Assembly: GCA_016213105.1 (NCBI GenBank) | Contig: JACRBN010000020.1 | Location: 124,001-188,000, forward strand | Source: Chloroflexota bacterium | Lineage (GTDB): Bacteria > Chloroflexota > Anaerolineae > Anaerolineales > Villigracilaceae | Direction of reading: 5' to 3' | DNA: 64,000 nucleotides | Part shown: positions 7,457 to 16,064 of the stretch, piece after piece | How the letters are laid out: each line of letters starts with the position of its first letter | Numbering within the stretch: position 1 is the stretch's first letter | The notes under the pieces: model-generated | Database searches by the model: none | Seen by the model: the letters and a program-made list of their open reading frames with translations, nothing else | Told to the model about the DNA's origin: nothing | Translations under genes and position numbers: made by a program

Positions 7457-10041
7457 TGCGCCTGACCCGCATGCTGACCTTCCGCTCGATTCGAGCGCGG
7501 TTTCCCCGCTTCGCCCTGAGCGCGTTCGGGATCATCCTGGGCGTGGCGGGGCTGCTGGCCATCCGCGCCACGAACACGGCAGCGCTGAACTCGATCGTGA
7601 CGCTCTTCGAGAGCACCTCGGGCCGCGCCAAGTTGACCCTGGTTACCGCCGAAGCCGACCAGGGAAGTTTCTCGGAGGAAATCCTTCAGCGGGTGCAAAC
7701 CACGCCAGGGGTCGCCCTCGCAAACCCGCTTGTCATCGTCCGCACCGACCTGGCAGATGACCGTCCCGCCGCAGGCCTGAACCTGGGCCTGTTCGGCACC
7801 GACGCGGGCGGGCTGGCCTTGCACGGCGTTGTCCCGTCGCTCGAAACCCAGACGCGCGCCTACACCCTCACCGCGGGCCGCTTCCTCGAGGAAAAACCCA
7901 AGGAATACGAGATCGTCCTGGTGGAAGAATACGCCAGAGACAAGGAACTTTCGCTTGGCGATTGGGTCGAGATCCTGACGCCCAACGGCGTCAGGCGCCT
8001 CAAGTTGGTCGGCCTGATCGCGCGCGAGGGGCCTGGCCAGACCAACAACGGTTCCTTCGGGGTCATGCCGCTCGACACAGCCCAGGAACTCTTCAACCGC
8101 GCCCGAAACCTGGACCAGATTGACATCGTCCTCGTCAATCCCAATCCAGATACTGCTGAACTGGCCAGCCTGCGCGCCAACCTCCAGGACGAAGTCGGGG
8201 CCAAGTACTCGGTGGTCTATCCGTCGGGTCAAGGCGAGCGCATGACCCAGATGCTGCAAAACTACCAGATCGGCTTGAACTTCATGAGCGGGATCGCCCT
8301 GTTCGTGGGCGCTTTTCTCATCTACAACGCCTTCGCCATGACCATCGTCGAGCGGACACGCGAGTTCGGCATGCTGCGCACCATCGGGATGACGCAGCGC
8401 CAGGTGGTGGCGCAGGTCTTCGTTGAGGCGGGCATCCTGGGGATCTTCGGGTCGGCGGCGGGGGTCGGGCTGGGAGTCTTGCTCGCGCGCGGATTAACCC
8501 GCCTGATGGAGGTCATCATGAACCAGGGGTTGGGCAGCGTGGACTTTGCGTCGCCCGACATCCTCTTCAGCCTGATTCTCGGCCTGGGTGTGACCCTGCT
8601 GGCGGCGGGCCTCCCCGCCTGGCAAGCGGGGCGCATCTCCCCCATGGAAGCCCTGCGCGTGCGCGGGAAATCACGCGAGGGTTGGCTGATCCGCTACGGG
8701 TGGACCCTTGGCGCGCTCCTGCTGATCGGGTCGGTAGTGCTGCTCGTGATCAATCCCTTCCCCTACGACGTCCAGTTCCGCCTCGGGAGCCTGACCGTCT
8801 TTGGGCTGTTTACGGGAGCCACGCTGCTCATCCCCGTCACAGTCGGCGTCTGGGAACGGGTCACCCGCCCGATCATGGGCTGGCTGTACGGGGCCAGCGG
8901 AAGCCTCGGAAGCCGCAACGTGCAGCGTTCGCGCGTCCGCACCACGCTGACAGTGGCCGCGCTGATGGTGGGTGTGGCGATGGTCATCATGGTGCGAGGC
9001 ATGACCGAGTCCTTCGCCTCCGACCTACGGGTCTGGATGAAGGCTTATCTCGGTGGGGATATCTACGTGACCTCTTCGGTGCGCATGCGCAGCGACATCG
9101 GGCGGCGCATCCAGGAGGTGGAAGGTGTATACGCTGTGGCGCCAATCCGCTACTTCGATGTCAAGTGGCAGACTCCCACAGGCGAGACTGAATCATTGAA
9201 CTTCATGGCTGTGGATGTGGCCGCCTACACCCGCGTGACGAACTTCGTCTTCAGCGGGCAGCAGGTTAACTGTCAATTTGCCCTGCAGCGAATCCAGCAG
9301 GAAGGGACGGTCTTCATTTCGAATGTGCTTGCGGAAAAATACGATCTTGGGATCGGCGACGCCCTCCGCCTGCGCACCGCCAGCGGTTACCGCGATTTTG
9401 AGATCGTGGGCATCGTGGTCGATTTCTACAACCAGGGCATGGTCGTTGAGGGGGATTGGGAGACCATGCGCAGGTATTTCCACATCAAGGATGCCTCCAC
9501 GTTCCTGGTCAAGGTTCAGGAGGGCCGGTCAGCGCCGCAGGTTCAGAACGAGATCGACATGTTGTACGGGGAACGCTATCACCTCACGCTCGAGTCGAAC
9601 GAGTCGGTGCGCGGACGCGCCCTCAACCTGATGGACCAGGCCTTCCGCATGTTCGATGTGATGGCGTTGATCTCCATCGTGGTCGGCTCGTTAGGCGTGG
9701 TCAACACCCTGACCATGAGCGTCATCGAGCGGACGCGCGAGATCGGCATGCTGCGCGCGATCGGCACCACCCGCGGGCAGATCGTCCGCATGGTGCTGGC
9801 AGAGGCCGCACTGATGGGAGCCATTGGAGGCATCCTTGGGTTGGGTACGGGCGTTGTCCTGGCCCGCATCCTATTCATTGGCATGACCACCATGTCGGGC
9901 TATCAGTTGACCTTCACCCTACCGCCCGAAGGAGTAGCGTTTAGTCTGGTCATGGCGCTGGTGGTCTCCCAGATCGCTGCCATTCCACCGGCCATCCGCG
10001 CCGCGCGGACGCGCATCCTGGAGGCGGTGCAGTATGAATGA
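7453..10041 (+). CDS. FtsX-like ABC transporter permease with two FtsX domains
   Basis: An 862-residue permease. There is an N-terminal membrane helix (residues about 15-37), an extracytoplasmic MacB-like domain, and a three-helix FtsX block (about 275-400) containing IVERTREFGMLRTIGMTQRQV. A second helix and periplasmic domain follow, then a final FtsX block (about 735-855) with VIERTREIGMLRAIGTTRGQI. The duplicated layout is that of LolCE-like or DevC-like permeases of type VII ABC systems. No adaptor or outer-membrane factor gene is nearby, as expected for a monoderm-like Chloroflexota envelope. Substrate is unknown; the upstream PlsY-like and dikinase genes suggest a lipid or modified small molecule. 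Confidence 0.85.
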   Translation: MMRLTRMLTFRSIRARFPRFALSAFGIILGVAGLLAIRATNTAALNSIVTLFESTSGRAKLTLVTAEADQGSFSEEILQRVQTTPGVALANPLVIVRTDLADDRPAAGLNLGLFGTDAGGLALHGVVPSLETQTRAYTLTAGRFLEEKPKEYEIVLVEEYARDKELSLGDWVEILTPNGVRRLKLVGLIAREGPGQTNNGSFGVMPLDTAQELFNRARNLDQIDIVLVNPNPDTAELASLRANLQDEVGAKYSVVYPSGQGERMTQMLQNYQIGLNFMSGIALFVGAFLIYNAFAMTIVERTREFGMLRTIGMTQRQVVAQVFVEAGILGIFGSAAGVGLGVLLARGLTRLMEVIMNQGLGSVDFASPDILFSLILGLGVTLLAAGLPAWQAGRISPMEALRVRGKSREGWLIRYGWTLGALLLIGSVVLLVINPFPYDVQFRLGSLTVFGLFTGATLLIPVTVGVWERVTRPIMGWLYGASGSLGSRNVQRSRVRTTLTVAALMVGVAMVIMVRGMTESFASDLRVWMKAYLGGDIYVTSSVRMRSDIGRRIQEVEGVYAVAPIRYFDVKWQTPTGETESLNFMAVDVAAYTRVTNFVFSGQQVNCQFALQRIQQEGTVFISNVLAEKYDLGIGDALRLRTASGYRDFEIVGIVVDFYNQGMVVEGDWETMRRYFHIKDASTFLVKVQEGRSAPQVQNEIDMLYGERYHLTLESNESVRGRALNLMDQAFRMFDVMALISIVVGSLGVVNTLTMSVIERTREIGMLRAIGTTRGQIVRMVLAEAALMGAIGGILGLGTGVVLARILFIGMTTMSGYQLTFTLPPEGVAFSLVMALVVSQIAAIPPAIRAARTRILEAVQYE

Positions 10042-10057
10042 ACAGCCTGTTCCATTC

Positions 10058-10094
10058 AAGACGGCCAGCGATCAGGCTGGCCGTCTTGTTTATT
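10058..10094 (+). terminator. Terminator between the convergent permease and RIO kinase genes
   Basis: AAGACGGCCAG (10058-10068) and CTGGCCGTCTT (10077-10087) form a perfect 11-bp stem followed by GTTTATT on the plus strand. The hairpin lies just before the last codons of the minus-strand RIO gene. Confidence 0.8.
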
Positions 10095-11061
10095 CCTGCG
10101 GGTCGGGCTTGGTCTGCAGAATTGGGTAGCCACGCGAAGTCCACAACTCCTGCGCCAGTCCCTTTGGGTCGGTCTTGATGCCCTGTTGGTTGAAGTACTC
10201 ACACACGCGCTTCACGTCGCGTTCGAAGATGCGGTAGGCATGACGGTTGACCTTGGGCGAAACCACCTGTGGGAAGTCGATCAGGGTGATATCCCCATCC
10301 CAGTACAGGATGTTGTAGGCCGAGAGGTCGCCGTGGATGCGTTCGTGAGCCAGCATCAAGTCCAGGTTGTGCAGGACGCGCTCGAACAGCGGCCCCGCTT
10401 CGGCGCGATCCAAATCCACCTCGCTAAGCGTTGGCGCGGAGCCATCCAGGCCGCCGATGTATTCCATCAGGATGGCATTGCTCGACAGGGTGTATGGCTC
10501 GGGGACATCCGCGCCCGCCTCATGCAGATCCTGCATGGAGGTGAATTCGTAGGCCATCCAGGATTGATGCAGCAGTTCGCGCCCATATTCGGTCTTCTTC
10601 CGCATGGCGTGCAGCATGCCATCGTCGATGACCTCGCGGCCTTCACTGTCGAGATCGGCGCGGCCCTGACGGTACAGGCCGTCGTTGCGCAGGTTGCGCA
10701 GCATACGCGGACGATAGACCTTGGCGGCCACAAAGTCCGCGGTGGGAATGGCAGCGCCCGGCTTACACAGGTAGACCGAAGCCTCCTTGCCAGCCTTGAC
10801 CTTGCGCAGCACATCCGAGATCCACTGGTGCTCGGCGATCTCGAACAGGGAATCCAGCAGCCAGGCTTCCTCGAAGCGGGCGGCCTTGTAGGTGAAATGA
10901 AATTCACGTGAAAGTTCCTGGGCGCGGACGAAGAGCCTGGCGTCCGTCTCGTTCTTCTTCGATTCGCGTTTCCTGGAAAGATGCTTTTGCGACGACAAGG
11001 GAGTTACCTCGTCCGCATTTTCGAGTTCCTCGAAGAACTCGATCAGTTGATTTTTACTCAT
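10090..11061 (-). CDS. RIO1-family serine protein kinase
   Basis: A 323-residue bacterial RIO kinase. The ATP-binding region is KAGKEASVYLC, and VAAKVYRP carries the conserved Lys. The catalytic loop is HERIHGDLSAYNILYW with Asp and Asn, and the metal-binding loop is LIDFPQVV. RIO kinases/ATPases act on ribosome assembly in archaea and eukaryotes; roles in bacteria are poorly known. Two start codons are possible: ATG at 11061 (MSKNQ) or ATG at 11085 (MSTRL). The first is chosen because the Lys/Glu-rich N-terminus follows directly, but neither has a strong ribosome site. The gene lies downstream of a short ORF and a terminator, suggesting attenuation. Confidence 0.85.
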   Translation of the reverse strand: MSKNQLIEFFEELENADEVTPLSSQKHLSRKRESKKNETDARLFVRAQELSREFHFTYKAARFEEAWLLDSLFEIAEHQWISDVLRKVKAGKEASVYLCKPGAAIPTADFVAAKVYRPRMLRNLRNDGLYRQGRADLDSEGREVIDDGMLHAMRKKTEYGRELLHQSWMAYEFTSMQDLHEAGADVPEPYTLSSNAILMEYIGGLDGSAPTLSEVDLDRAEAGPLFERVLHNLDLMLAHERIHGDLSAYNILYWDGDITLIDFPQVVSPKVNRHAYRIFERDVKRVCEYFNQQGIKTDPKGLAQELWTSRGYPILQTKPDPQE

Positions 11062-11118
11062 TTTAATAATAAGCCTTGTGCTCATGAAAAGGGAAAGCTT
11101 CCGACCTGCCCCCGCGTT

Positions 11119-11151
11119 AAAACAAAACCGCAGGGCGTAACGCGCCTGCGG
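11119..11151 (-). terminator. Rho-independent terminator or attenuator upstream of the RIO kinase gene
   Basis: Read on the minus strand, CCGCAGG(C)GCG-TTA-CGCCCTGCGG forms a 10-bp stem with one bulge, followed by TTTTGTTTT. It sits between the 25-codon ORF and the RIO start, about 58 nt before the start codon. It may end the short transcript or attenuate the kinase gene. Confidence 0.75.
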
Positions 11152-11175
11152 AAAGATCGCAAAACTCACGACGAG

Positions 11176-11253
11176 TTATGCCTGCTCTTCACCTGTGGGA
11201 GGCGCGCTGAAACAAATCCAAATGGATGCTGAGATGGTTTGCATCGATGTCAC
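11176..11253 (-). CDS. Predicted 25-residue leader peptide ORF upstream of the RIO kinase
   Basis: Below the length of usual gene callers. A GTG start at 11253 (or an internal ATG at 11244) opens a 25-codon frame ending at TAA 11176, with the tail CFSAPPTGEEQA. An AAAGGAGG ribosome site lies at 11257-11264, only 3 nt before the GTG and 12 nt before the ATG, so neither spacing is ideal. A strong promoter is just upstream and a terminator just downstream. Translation is inferred from these signals; no family is recognised, and no cluster of one amino acid points to a classical attenuator. Confidence 0.4.
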   Translation of the reverse strand: MTSMQTISASIWICFSAPPTGEEQA

Positions 11254-11282
11254 GTGCCTCCTTTCGTAAGAGATATGCCTGG

Positions 11283-11311
11283 ATTCTAGCCGAGACAGGA
11301 CAGCCCGTCAA
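11283..11311 (-). promoter_or_regulatory. Strong sigma70-type promoter (minus strand)
   Basis: On the minus strand, TTGACG (11311-11306) and TAGAAT (11288-11283) are separated by exactly 17 nt. The -35 box overlaps the stop codon of the LivHM fusion gene. Transcription would start near 11276, about 23 nt before the small ORF. Confidence 0.7.
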
Positions 11312-13809
11312 GCATTTTTGTTCCTCCTTCGCGCGCGGATCAATACCGTCAGATACAACGCGATCCCAAAGTTGAAGAAACTCGCCCCGCGGATGTCGGG
11401 CGCGGAGCCGATGGCCAGTCCGCTCGGCCAGATCAGAGCCAGCAGGTCGGCCAGTTGCGGCACGATGACCTTGTCATACAGCACGATCGCCGCCGCGCCC
11501 AAAATAGCCCCAGGCACACTGCCCGCCCCGCCCAGGATGACCATCGTCAGGATCATCGACGAAACGTGGAAGGACATCGTCTCGGGGTCGACGTAGGAAA
11601 GCGTCCCCGCATACAGCACGCCTGCCAGCCCTGCCAATGCAGAACTGAACACGAAAGCCCACATGCGCGCGCGCCCCACATCCACGCCCGCGGCCAGCGC
11701 CGCAGACTCATCTTCGCTGGAGGCGACCCAGGCGCGGCCTGTGCGCGAGTCGATCAGCCGCTGACTCGTCAGCGCGGCCAGCAGAACGGCCCCATAAACG
11801 AGATAAAACTTCATCGTCGCGCTGACCAACCCAAGGCCCAGGAAATGCAAGGCGGGGAAGCCTCCCAGGCCGCCCGCCCCGCCCGTCACCATCGGCAGGT
11901 TGATCACCACCTGGCGCACCAGCAATCCCAGCGTGAGCGTGGCCACCGCCAGGAAATCCCCGCGCAGACGCTGCGCCAGCGCGCCCTTCATGGCTCCCAG
12001 CAGGCCCGCCAACATCATGCCTGCCAGCAGGGCAATCGTCGCATCGAAGCGACTGAGCAGCGCGCCCGCATAGGCACCCAGCCCGAAGCTGGCCGCAAAT
12101 CCGAAATCGAGCAGACCCGCCAGCCCGAGCGCCAGGTTGAGGCCCAGGGCGAGTAGGATGAAAACCTCCACCGAGCGCAGGATGATCTGACCGCCCCAGC
12201 CAAAGATCTGCGCCAGGATTGGGAAGAGACCCACCGCCGCCAGCAGGAGGATGAGCCAGCGCCGCGTCCTGGACCCGGAGCCTGCCCCCATTACCAAAAC
12301 TGAATCGCGCACCCCAGCGGATTCCGCGCCGAGCATGGCCGAGGCGGCGCCCGAAGCGGTCAGCCCGTGCGGACGCCAAGTCAGCAGGGCCACCAGCAAT
12401 GCCAGCATCAGAACGGGCGTCCACTGCGCGCTGAGATAGTAATCGGACAGGGAGGAAAACACACCGATCATCAAACCGCTGACCAGCGCTCCGCGGGGCG
12501 AGCCGATGCCGCCCAGCAAGGCGGCGGCAAAGGCCAGCAGGCCGCTCTGCGCGCCGTGCACGCCAAACGGACGTCCGTAATACAGGGCAAAGATGAAGCC
12601 CGCCGCGCCCGCAAAGGCGCCGCCCACCGCAAAGGCGCGGCGAATGGTGGCGTCGACGTTGATGCCCAGTATCTGCGCAGCCTGTGTGTTCTGCGCCAAA
12701 GCCTGGATGGCGCGACCCGTGCGCGTGCGGTTGAGGAACCAAGTAGCCAGCAGGACAAAGAAGATGGCCAGCCCCACCACGAGCACATCGCTGAAGCGAA
12801 CGACGAGGTTGGGGATGCCCAATTTTGCCGCCAGGTTAATCTCGGGCAGCAGGCTGGGGATGCCGTCGGTCGGGACCTCGGGCAGCCCGGGCACACTGCG
12901 GTGCTCGCCGGGAATCCACGAGCCTTGAAAAGTGCGCCAGACCAGCGCACCCTGGAAGAGGATGAACGACAGTCCCAGCGTGGCGATCAGCGGAGCCAGG
13001 CGAGAGGAGCCGCGGAATGGTTCGAAGCCGAACTGGTCTACGCCCACGCTAAGCAGCGCGCCCGCCCCCGCCGCGGCCAGCAGAACCAGGATCAGTGCGC
13101 CTGCCAATTGCAAGGGCGGCCAGGCCAGGGAAAGCGCGAAGGCATTGACCAGCGAGGTGGCCAGCGCCGTTGTCAGCGCGAAGACATCGCCGTGGGCCAG
13201 ATTGAGCGTGCGCACCGTGCTGTAGATGATGGTCACGCCGATGGCGTTGAGGGCCAGCACCGCCCCATTCGACAGGCCGAAGATCAGGATTTGGAACAGG
13301 GTCGAAAAGGGATGCGTCGCATTGGGCTGTCCCGTCTGCGCAGACGGGGCTGCGGGCGACGCCTGTTTCGTCGCCGTCCAATCCACCTCGAAGTCACCGT
13401 TACAGCGCGGCTGGCGGTCGTGCCAGTGCAGAGTCAGGTGGCCAGAGGCAGATTCATCTCCTGGAAAGGCGGCGGTCAGGGTCAGGTCATTTCCGAGCGG
13501 CGCATTCAGGGCGGCGTCTTCGATTTTCGTTTGCGATTCCGCGGGGAGTTGACCGTAGTCGATACCCGTGCAGGTCAGGCCGTCTGAGCCGGGGAAGGAG
13601 TAAAGAAAGCCAACCAGGCGGTCGCCGCGAATGGACAGGGTCAGCGTAAAAGTTCTGCCATCAGAGGTCCTGCCCCGTCCCCTCCATTCCCCATCGCGCG
13701 GTGAGGCAGGCGCAGGGGCGGTTGGCGTGGCAACATGGCTGGCTTGCGCCGCGCAGGCCGACAACAAAGGAAGCAATGCCAGTAAAACAATAAATCGTCG
13801 CGGGTTCAT
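11308..13809 (-). CDS. Fused LivH-LivM branched-chain amino-acid-type ABC permease with an N-terminal lipoprotein domain
   Basis: An 833-residue protein that joins three parts. Residues 1-18 are a lipoprotein signal peptide with a lipobox (LLSAC), followed to about 160 by a soluble domain (GEWRGRGRTSDGRTFTLTLS) after a Pro/Ala linker. Residues about 165-480 are a LivH-like permease (NGAVLALNAIGVTIIYSTVRTLNLAHGDVF, LGGIGSPRGALVSG). Residues about 520-830 are a LivM-like permease (LNLALGLAGLLDFGFAASFGLGAYAGALL, VILGGAGSVPGAILGA). LivH and LivM normally are separate subunits importing branched-chain amino acids, amides or urea. No LivF, LivG or binding protein is in the window. The start overlaps the upstream hydrolase stop by 4 nt. 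Confidence 0.85.
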   Translation of the reverse strand: MNPRRFIVLLALLPLLSACAAQASHVATPTAPAPASPRDGEWRGRGRTSDGRTFTLTLSIRGDRLVGFLYSFPGSDGLTCTGIDYGQLPAESQTKIEDAALNAPLGNDLTLTAAFPGDESASGHLTLHWHDRQPRCNGDFEVDWTATKQASPAAPSAQTGQPNATHPFSTLFQILIFGLSNGAVLALNAIGVTIIYSTVRTLNLAHGDVFALTTALATSLVNAFALSLAWPPLQLAGALILVLLAAAGAGALLSVGVDQFGFEPFRGSSRLAPLIATLGLSFILFQGALVWRTFQGSWIPGEHRSVPGLPEVPTDGIPSLLPEINLAAKLGIPNLVVRFSDVLVVGLAIFFVLLATWFLNRTRTGRAIQALAQNTQAAQILGINVDATIRRAFAVGGAFAGAAGFIFALYYGRPFGVHGAQSGLLAFAAALLGGIGSPRGALVSGLMIGVFSSLSDYYLSAQWTPVLMLALLVALLTWRPHGLTASGAASAMLGAESAGVRDSVLVMGAGSGSRTRRWLILLLAAVGLFPILAQIFGWGGQIILRSVEVFILLALGLNLALGLAGLLDFGFAASFGLGAYAGALLSRFDATIALLAGMMLAGLLGAMKGALAQRLRGDFLAVATLTLGLLVRQVVINLPMVTGGAGGLGGFPALHFLGLGLVSATMKFYLVYGAVLLAALTSQRLIDSRTGRAWVASSEDESAALAAGVDVGRARMWAFVFSSALAGLAGVLYAGTLSYVDPETMSFHVSSMILTMVILGGAGSVPGAILGAAAIVLYDKVIVPQLADLLALIWPSGLAIGSAPDIRGASFFNFGIALYLTVLIRARRRNKNA

Positions 13810-14936
13810 GGACTGCCTTTTACGTATATATCAAAGAAAGCCGTGACGCGTTCCATGAAGGTGGTCCAGGTCGGGTCAGTGAAGGAATGCCCCTGGCCTG
13901 GGTAACTGTAAAAATCCACGCTTCGGTTCGCGGCCAGCAGCGCATCGCGCAGTTTGTACGACCACTCGGGCGGAGTCGCGCCGATGTACTGCCCATCCGC
14001 CTCGCCGATGTGGAGTTGAATGGGCGCGGCGATCAGGTCGAGGTGATAGTATGGCGCAATTTCGCGCATCAGATCGGGCGAGGCCGCGGCTTCCTTGTAG
14101 GCTTCAATGGTCGCGGCGGGAAGCGTCAGCGGCAGGATATCCGCCGAGTTGCAGGTCTCCAGCATTTCGCCCGCGCTGATGTCACCAATGCAACCGTAGC
14201 TCCAGCGCGCGATCAGGTCGGCGTCGTCGGCGGAGTTGGGCGCATACAGAACCGCCGCGCGGATGATCCATCCTGCGTCGACTTCAAGCACCTTGGTCGT
14301 GATCCCACCACCCATGCTGTGACCCCACATCCCTACCCGCGTCACGTCCGCCTGCGGCAGGCTGGACAGCGAGTGGACCAGGTTCAACACGTCCGCAACA
14401 AGGCCAGTATGAAAGAAGGAGAAGCCCACGTCCGAGGCACCCCAACTGCGATAATCGGGCGCGATGGTGATATATCCCTGCTGGACCAGGTACCCCGCCG
14501 CGCGGTCCGTGCCATCGCCCGAGACGTATTCGCCGCGTTTGATAAATCCGTGGTTCATGACGATGACGGGGAAAGGCCCCTGCCCCGACGGGATTTGCAG
14601 GATGCCCGTGATGGTCAGCCCATCACTGGGATAGGTGAAGAGATAACGCGAGTGACTGTCATAAACCGCCAGGGTCTGCACGATCTGGATCGTCCCGCCC
14701 GGGTAGTCGCGCTGGCGCATTCCGTCGATGGTGTATGGATACATCGGGTGCGGGCTGGTTGTCGGGGCAAGGCTGGGCATGGGCGTGAGCGTGGGGGTTT
14801 CACCCGGGATCGCCGTGATGATCGTGACGATTGGCGGCGGAAGCGTGGCAGTCGCAGAGGCAGGCGTGGGGGCAGGCGAGCAGGCAGAGAGGAGTATGAA
14901 GAAAAGCGTGAACGCTAAGGAGGCTTTGTTTTTCAC
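13806..14936 (-). CDS. Alpha/beta-hydrolase lipoprotein (S9/dienelactone hydrolase-like), copy 2
   Basis: A 376-residue exported hydrolase. The signal peptide ends in a lipobox (ILLSAC), then comes a Thr/Pro-rich linker to about residue 65. The catalytic region has VIVMNHGF (oxyanion strand), nucleophile in GHSMGGG, a probable acid in GEADGQ, and His in GQGHSF. YPSDGLTITGILQIP is typical of S9-like and BAAT-like esterases. It is a close paralogue of the gene at 14949-16064, 12 nt upstream, and overlaps the LivHM fusion by 4 nt. It probably cleaves an ester or peptide at the cell surface to feed the permease; that link is inferred from the operon. Confidence 0.8.
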   Translation of the reverse strand: MKNKASLAFTLFFILLSACSPAPTPASATATLPPPIVTIITAIPGETPTLTPMPSLAPTTSPHPMYPYTIDGMRQRDYPGGTIQIVQTLAVYDSHSRYLFTYPSDGLTITGILQIPSGQGPFPVIVMNHGFIKRGEYVSGDGTDRAAGYLVQQGYITIAPDYRSWGASDVGFSFFHTGLVADVLNLVHSLSSLPQADVTRVGMWGHSMGGGITTKVLEVDAGWIIRAAVLYAPNSADDADLIARWSYGCIGDISAGEMLETCNSADILPLTLPAATIEAYKEAAASPDLMREIAPYYHLDLIAAPIQLHIGEADGQYIGATPPEWSYKLRDALLAANRSVDFYSYPGQGHSFTDPTWTTFMERVTAFFDIYVKGSP

Positions 14937-14948
14937 GTCACGGACTCG

Positions 14949-16064
14949 TTATGGCGTGTTCTTTACATGGATGTCGAAGAAGTGGGCGGTGCGTTCCATA
15001 AAAGCCACCCAGGCGTCGGCAAAGAAGGAATGGCCCTCGCCTTCATAGGCAAAAACCTCGGCGGGACGATCCGCCTCCACGAAGCCTTGATACAACTTCT
15101 TCGACCAGTCGGGCGGTGTGCCGCCGTAGTCGACTCCGTCCGCGGTGCCGTAATGGATTTGAACGGGAACCATCACCAGGTCCAGGTGAAAGAACGGGGA
15201 GACGGATTTGTTTAATTCCGTATCCAGCGCGGCAAACCCGTAGGCATCGATCAGGCCGCGCGGCAGGTCGTCGGGCAGGATGTCGGACGAATTGCAGCCG
15301 TAGCGCAGTTCGCCCTCGGCGATGTCCCCCACGCAGCCCGGACCCCAGCGCCCAACCAGATCGGCGTTGTCGGCGCTGACGGTGGAGTAGAGCACCGCCG
15401 CGCGCACAGACCCTGAGCCTGTCGAAGGGTTCAACGTCAACACCTTCATGGTCACCCCGCCGCCCATGCTGTGACCCCACAAACCGACGCGCCCCGCATC
15501 GGCCTGCGGGATGGATGGCAGGGCGCGAATCAGGTTGACCACGTCGATGGCCAGCCCGGAGTAGAACAGGCTGGGCCCGCTCTCCGAGCCGCCCCAACTG
15601 CGATAATCGGATGAGATCGTCAAGTAGCCGTGCCGATTGAGGTATTCGGCGGCGCGGTCGGTGCCATCGCCAGAGATGTAGGCCCCGCGCGTAAAGAAAC
15701 CGTGATTCATGACGATCACGGGAAACGGGGCCGTGCCCTGCGCGGGGATTTGCAGGATGCCCGTAATGGTCAGGCCGTCGCTGGGATAGGAGATGCGGTA
15801 ACGTGTGAAGACCTCCGTCTCGGCCAGGGTCTCCAAAAGCGTGACCTCTCCGCTGTGAAATTCGTGCTGGCGCAGGCCTGCGATGGTATAAGGCAGGATC
15901 CACTCTTCCACGGTTGGTGTGGCGGTTGGGGAAGGCGGATGCGTGGGAGGCGGAGTATTCGTCAGGACGACGACGCGCGGCGGGGGCAATGTGGACGTTG
16001 AGATCGCTGGCTGCGGCGCGCAGGCGGCGAGGAGCAGGGGCAGGAGCAGAAGACGAAGGCGCAT
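14949..16064 (-). CDS. Alpha/beta-hydrolase lipoprotein (S9/dienelactone hydrolase-like), copy 1
   Basis: A 371-residue tandem paralogue of the next gene. The signal peptide MRLRLLLLPLLLAAC carries the lipobox; the longer reading frame upstream to 16139 has no signal and is rejected. Thr/Pro linker, VIVMNHGFFTRGAYISGDGTDRAAEYL, nucleophile in GHSMGGG, acid near YGTADG, and His in GEGHSF are all present. Cys residues around GCVGDIAEGELRYGC are shared with the paralogue and may form a disulphide. A short repeat inserts NPSTGSGS-type residues after the nucleophile region that the paralogue lacks. First gene of the three-gene minus-strand operon. Confidence 0.8.
   Translation of the reverse strand: MRLRLLLLPLLLAACAPQPAISTSTLPPPRVVVLTNTPPPTHPPSPTATPTVEEWILPYTIAGLRQHEFHSGEVTLLETLAETEVFTRYRISYPSDGLTITGILQIPAQGTAPFPVIVMNHGFFTRGAYISGDGTDRAAEYLNRHGYLTISSDYRSWGGSESGPSLFYSGLAIDVVNLIRALPSIPQADAGRVGLWGHSMGGGVTMKVLTLNPSTGSGSVRAAVLYSTVSADNADLVGRWGPGCVGDIAEGELRYGCNSSDILPDDLPRGLIDAYGFAALDTELNKSVSPFFHLDLVMVPVQIHYGTADGVDYGGTPPDWSKKLYQGFVEADRPAEVFAYEGEGHSFFADAWVAFMERTAHFFDIHVKNTP
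15411..15430. repeat. Interspersed repeat inserted in frame in hydrolase copy 1
   Basis: The sequence CCCTGAGCCTGTCGAAGGGT has a weakly self-complementary form (CCCT...AGGG) seen as a dispersed element in many genomes. It encodes the NPSTGSGS-type segment absent from the neighbouring paralogue. Confidence 0.5.
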
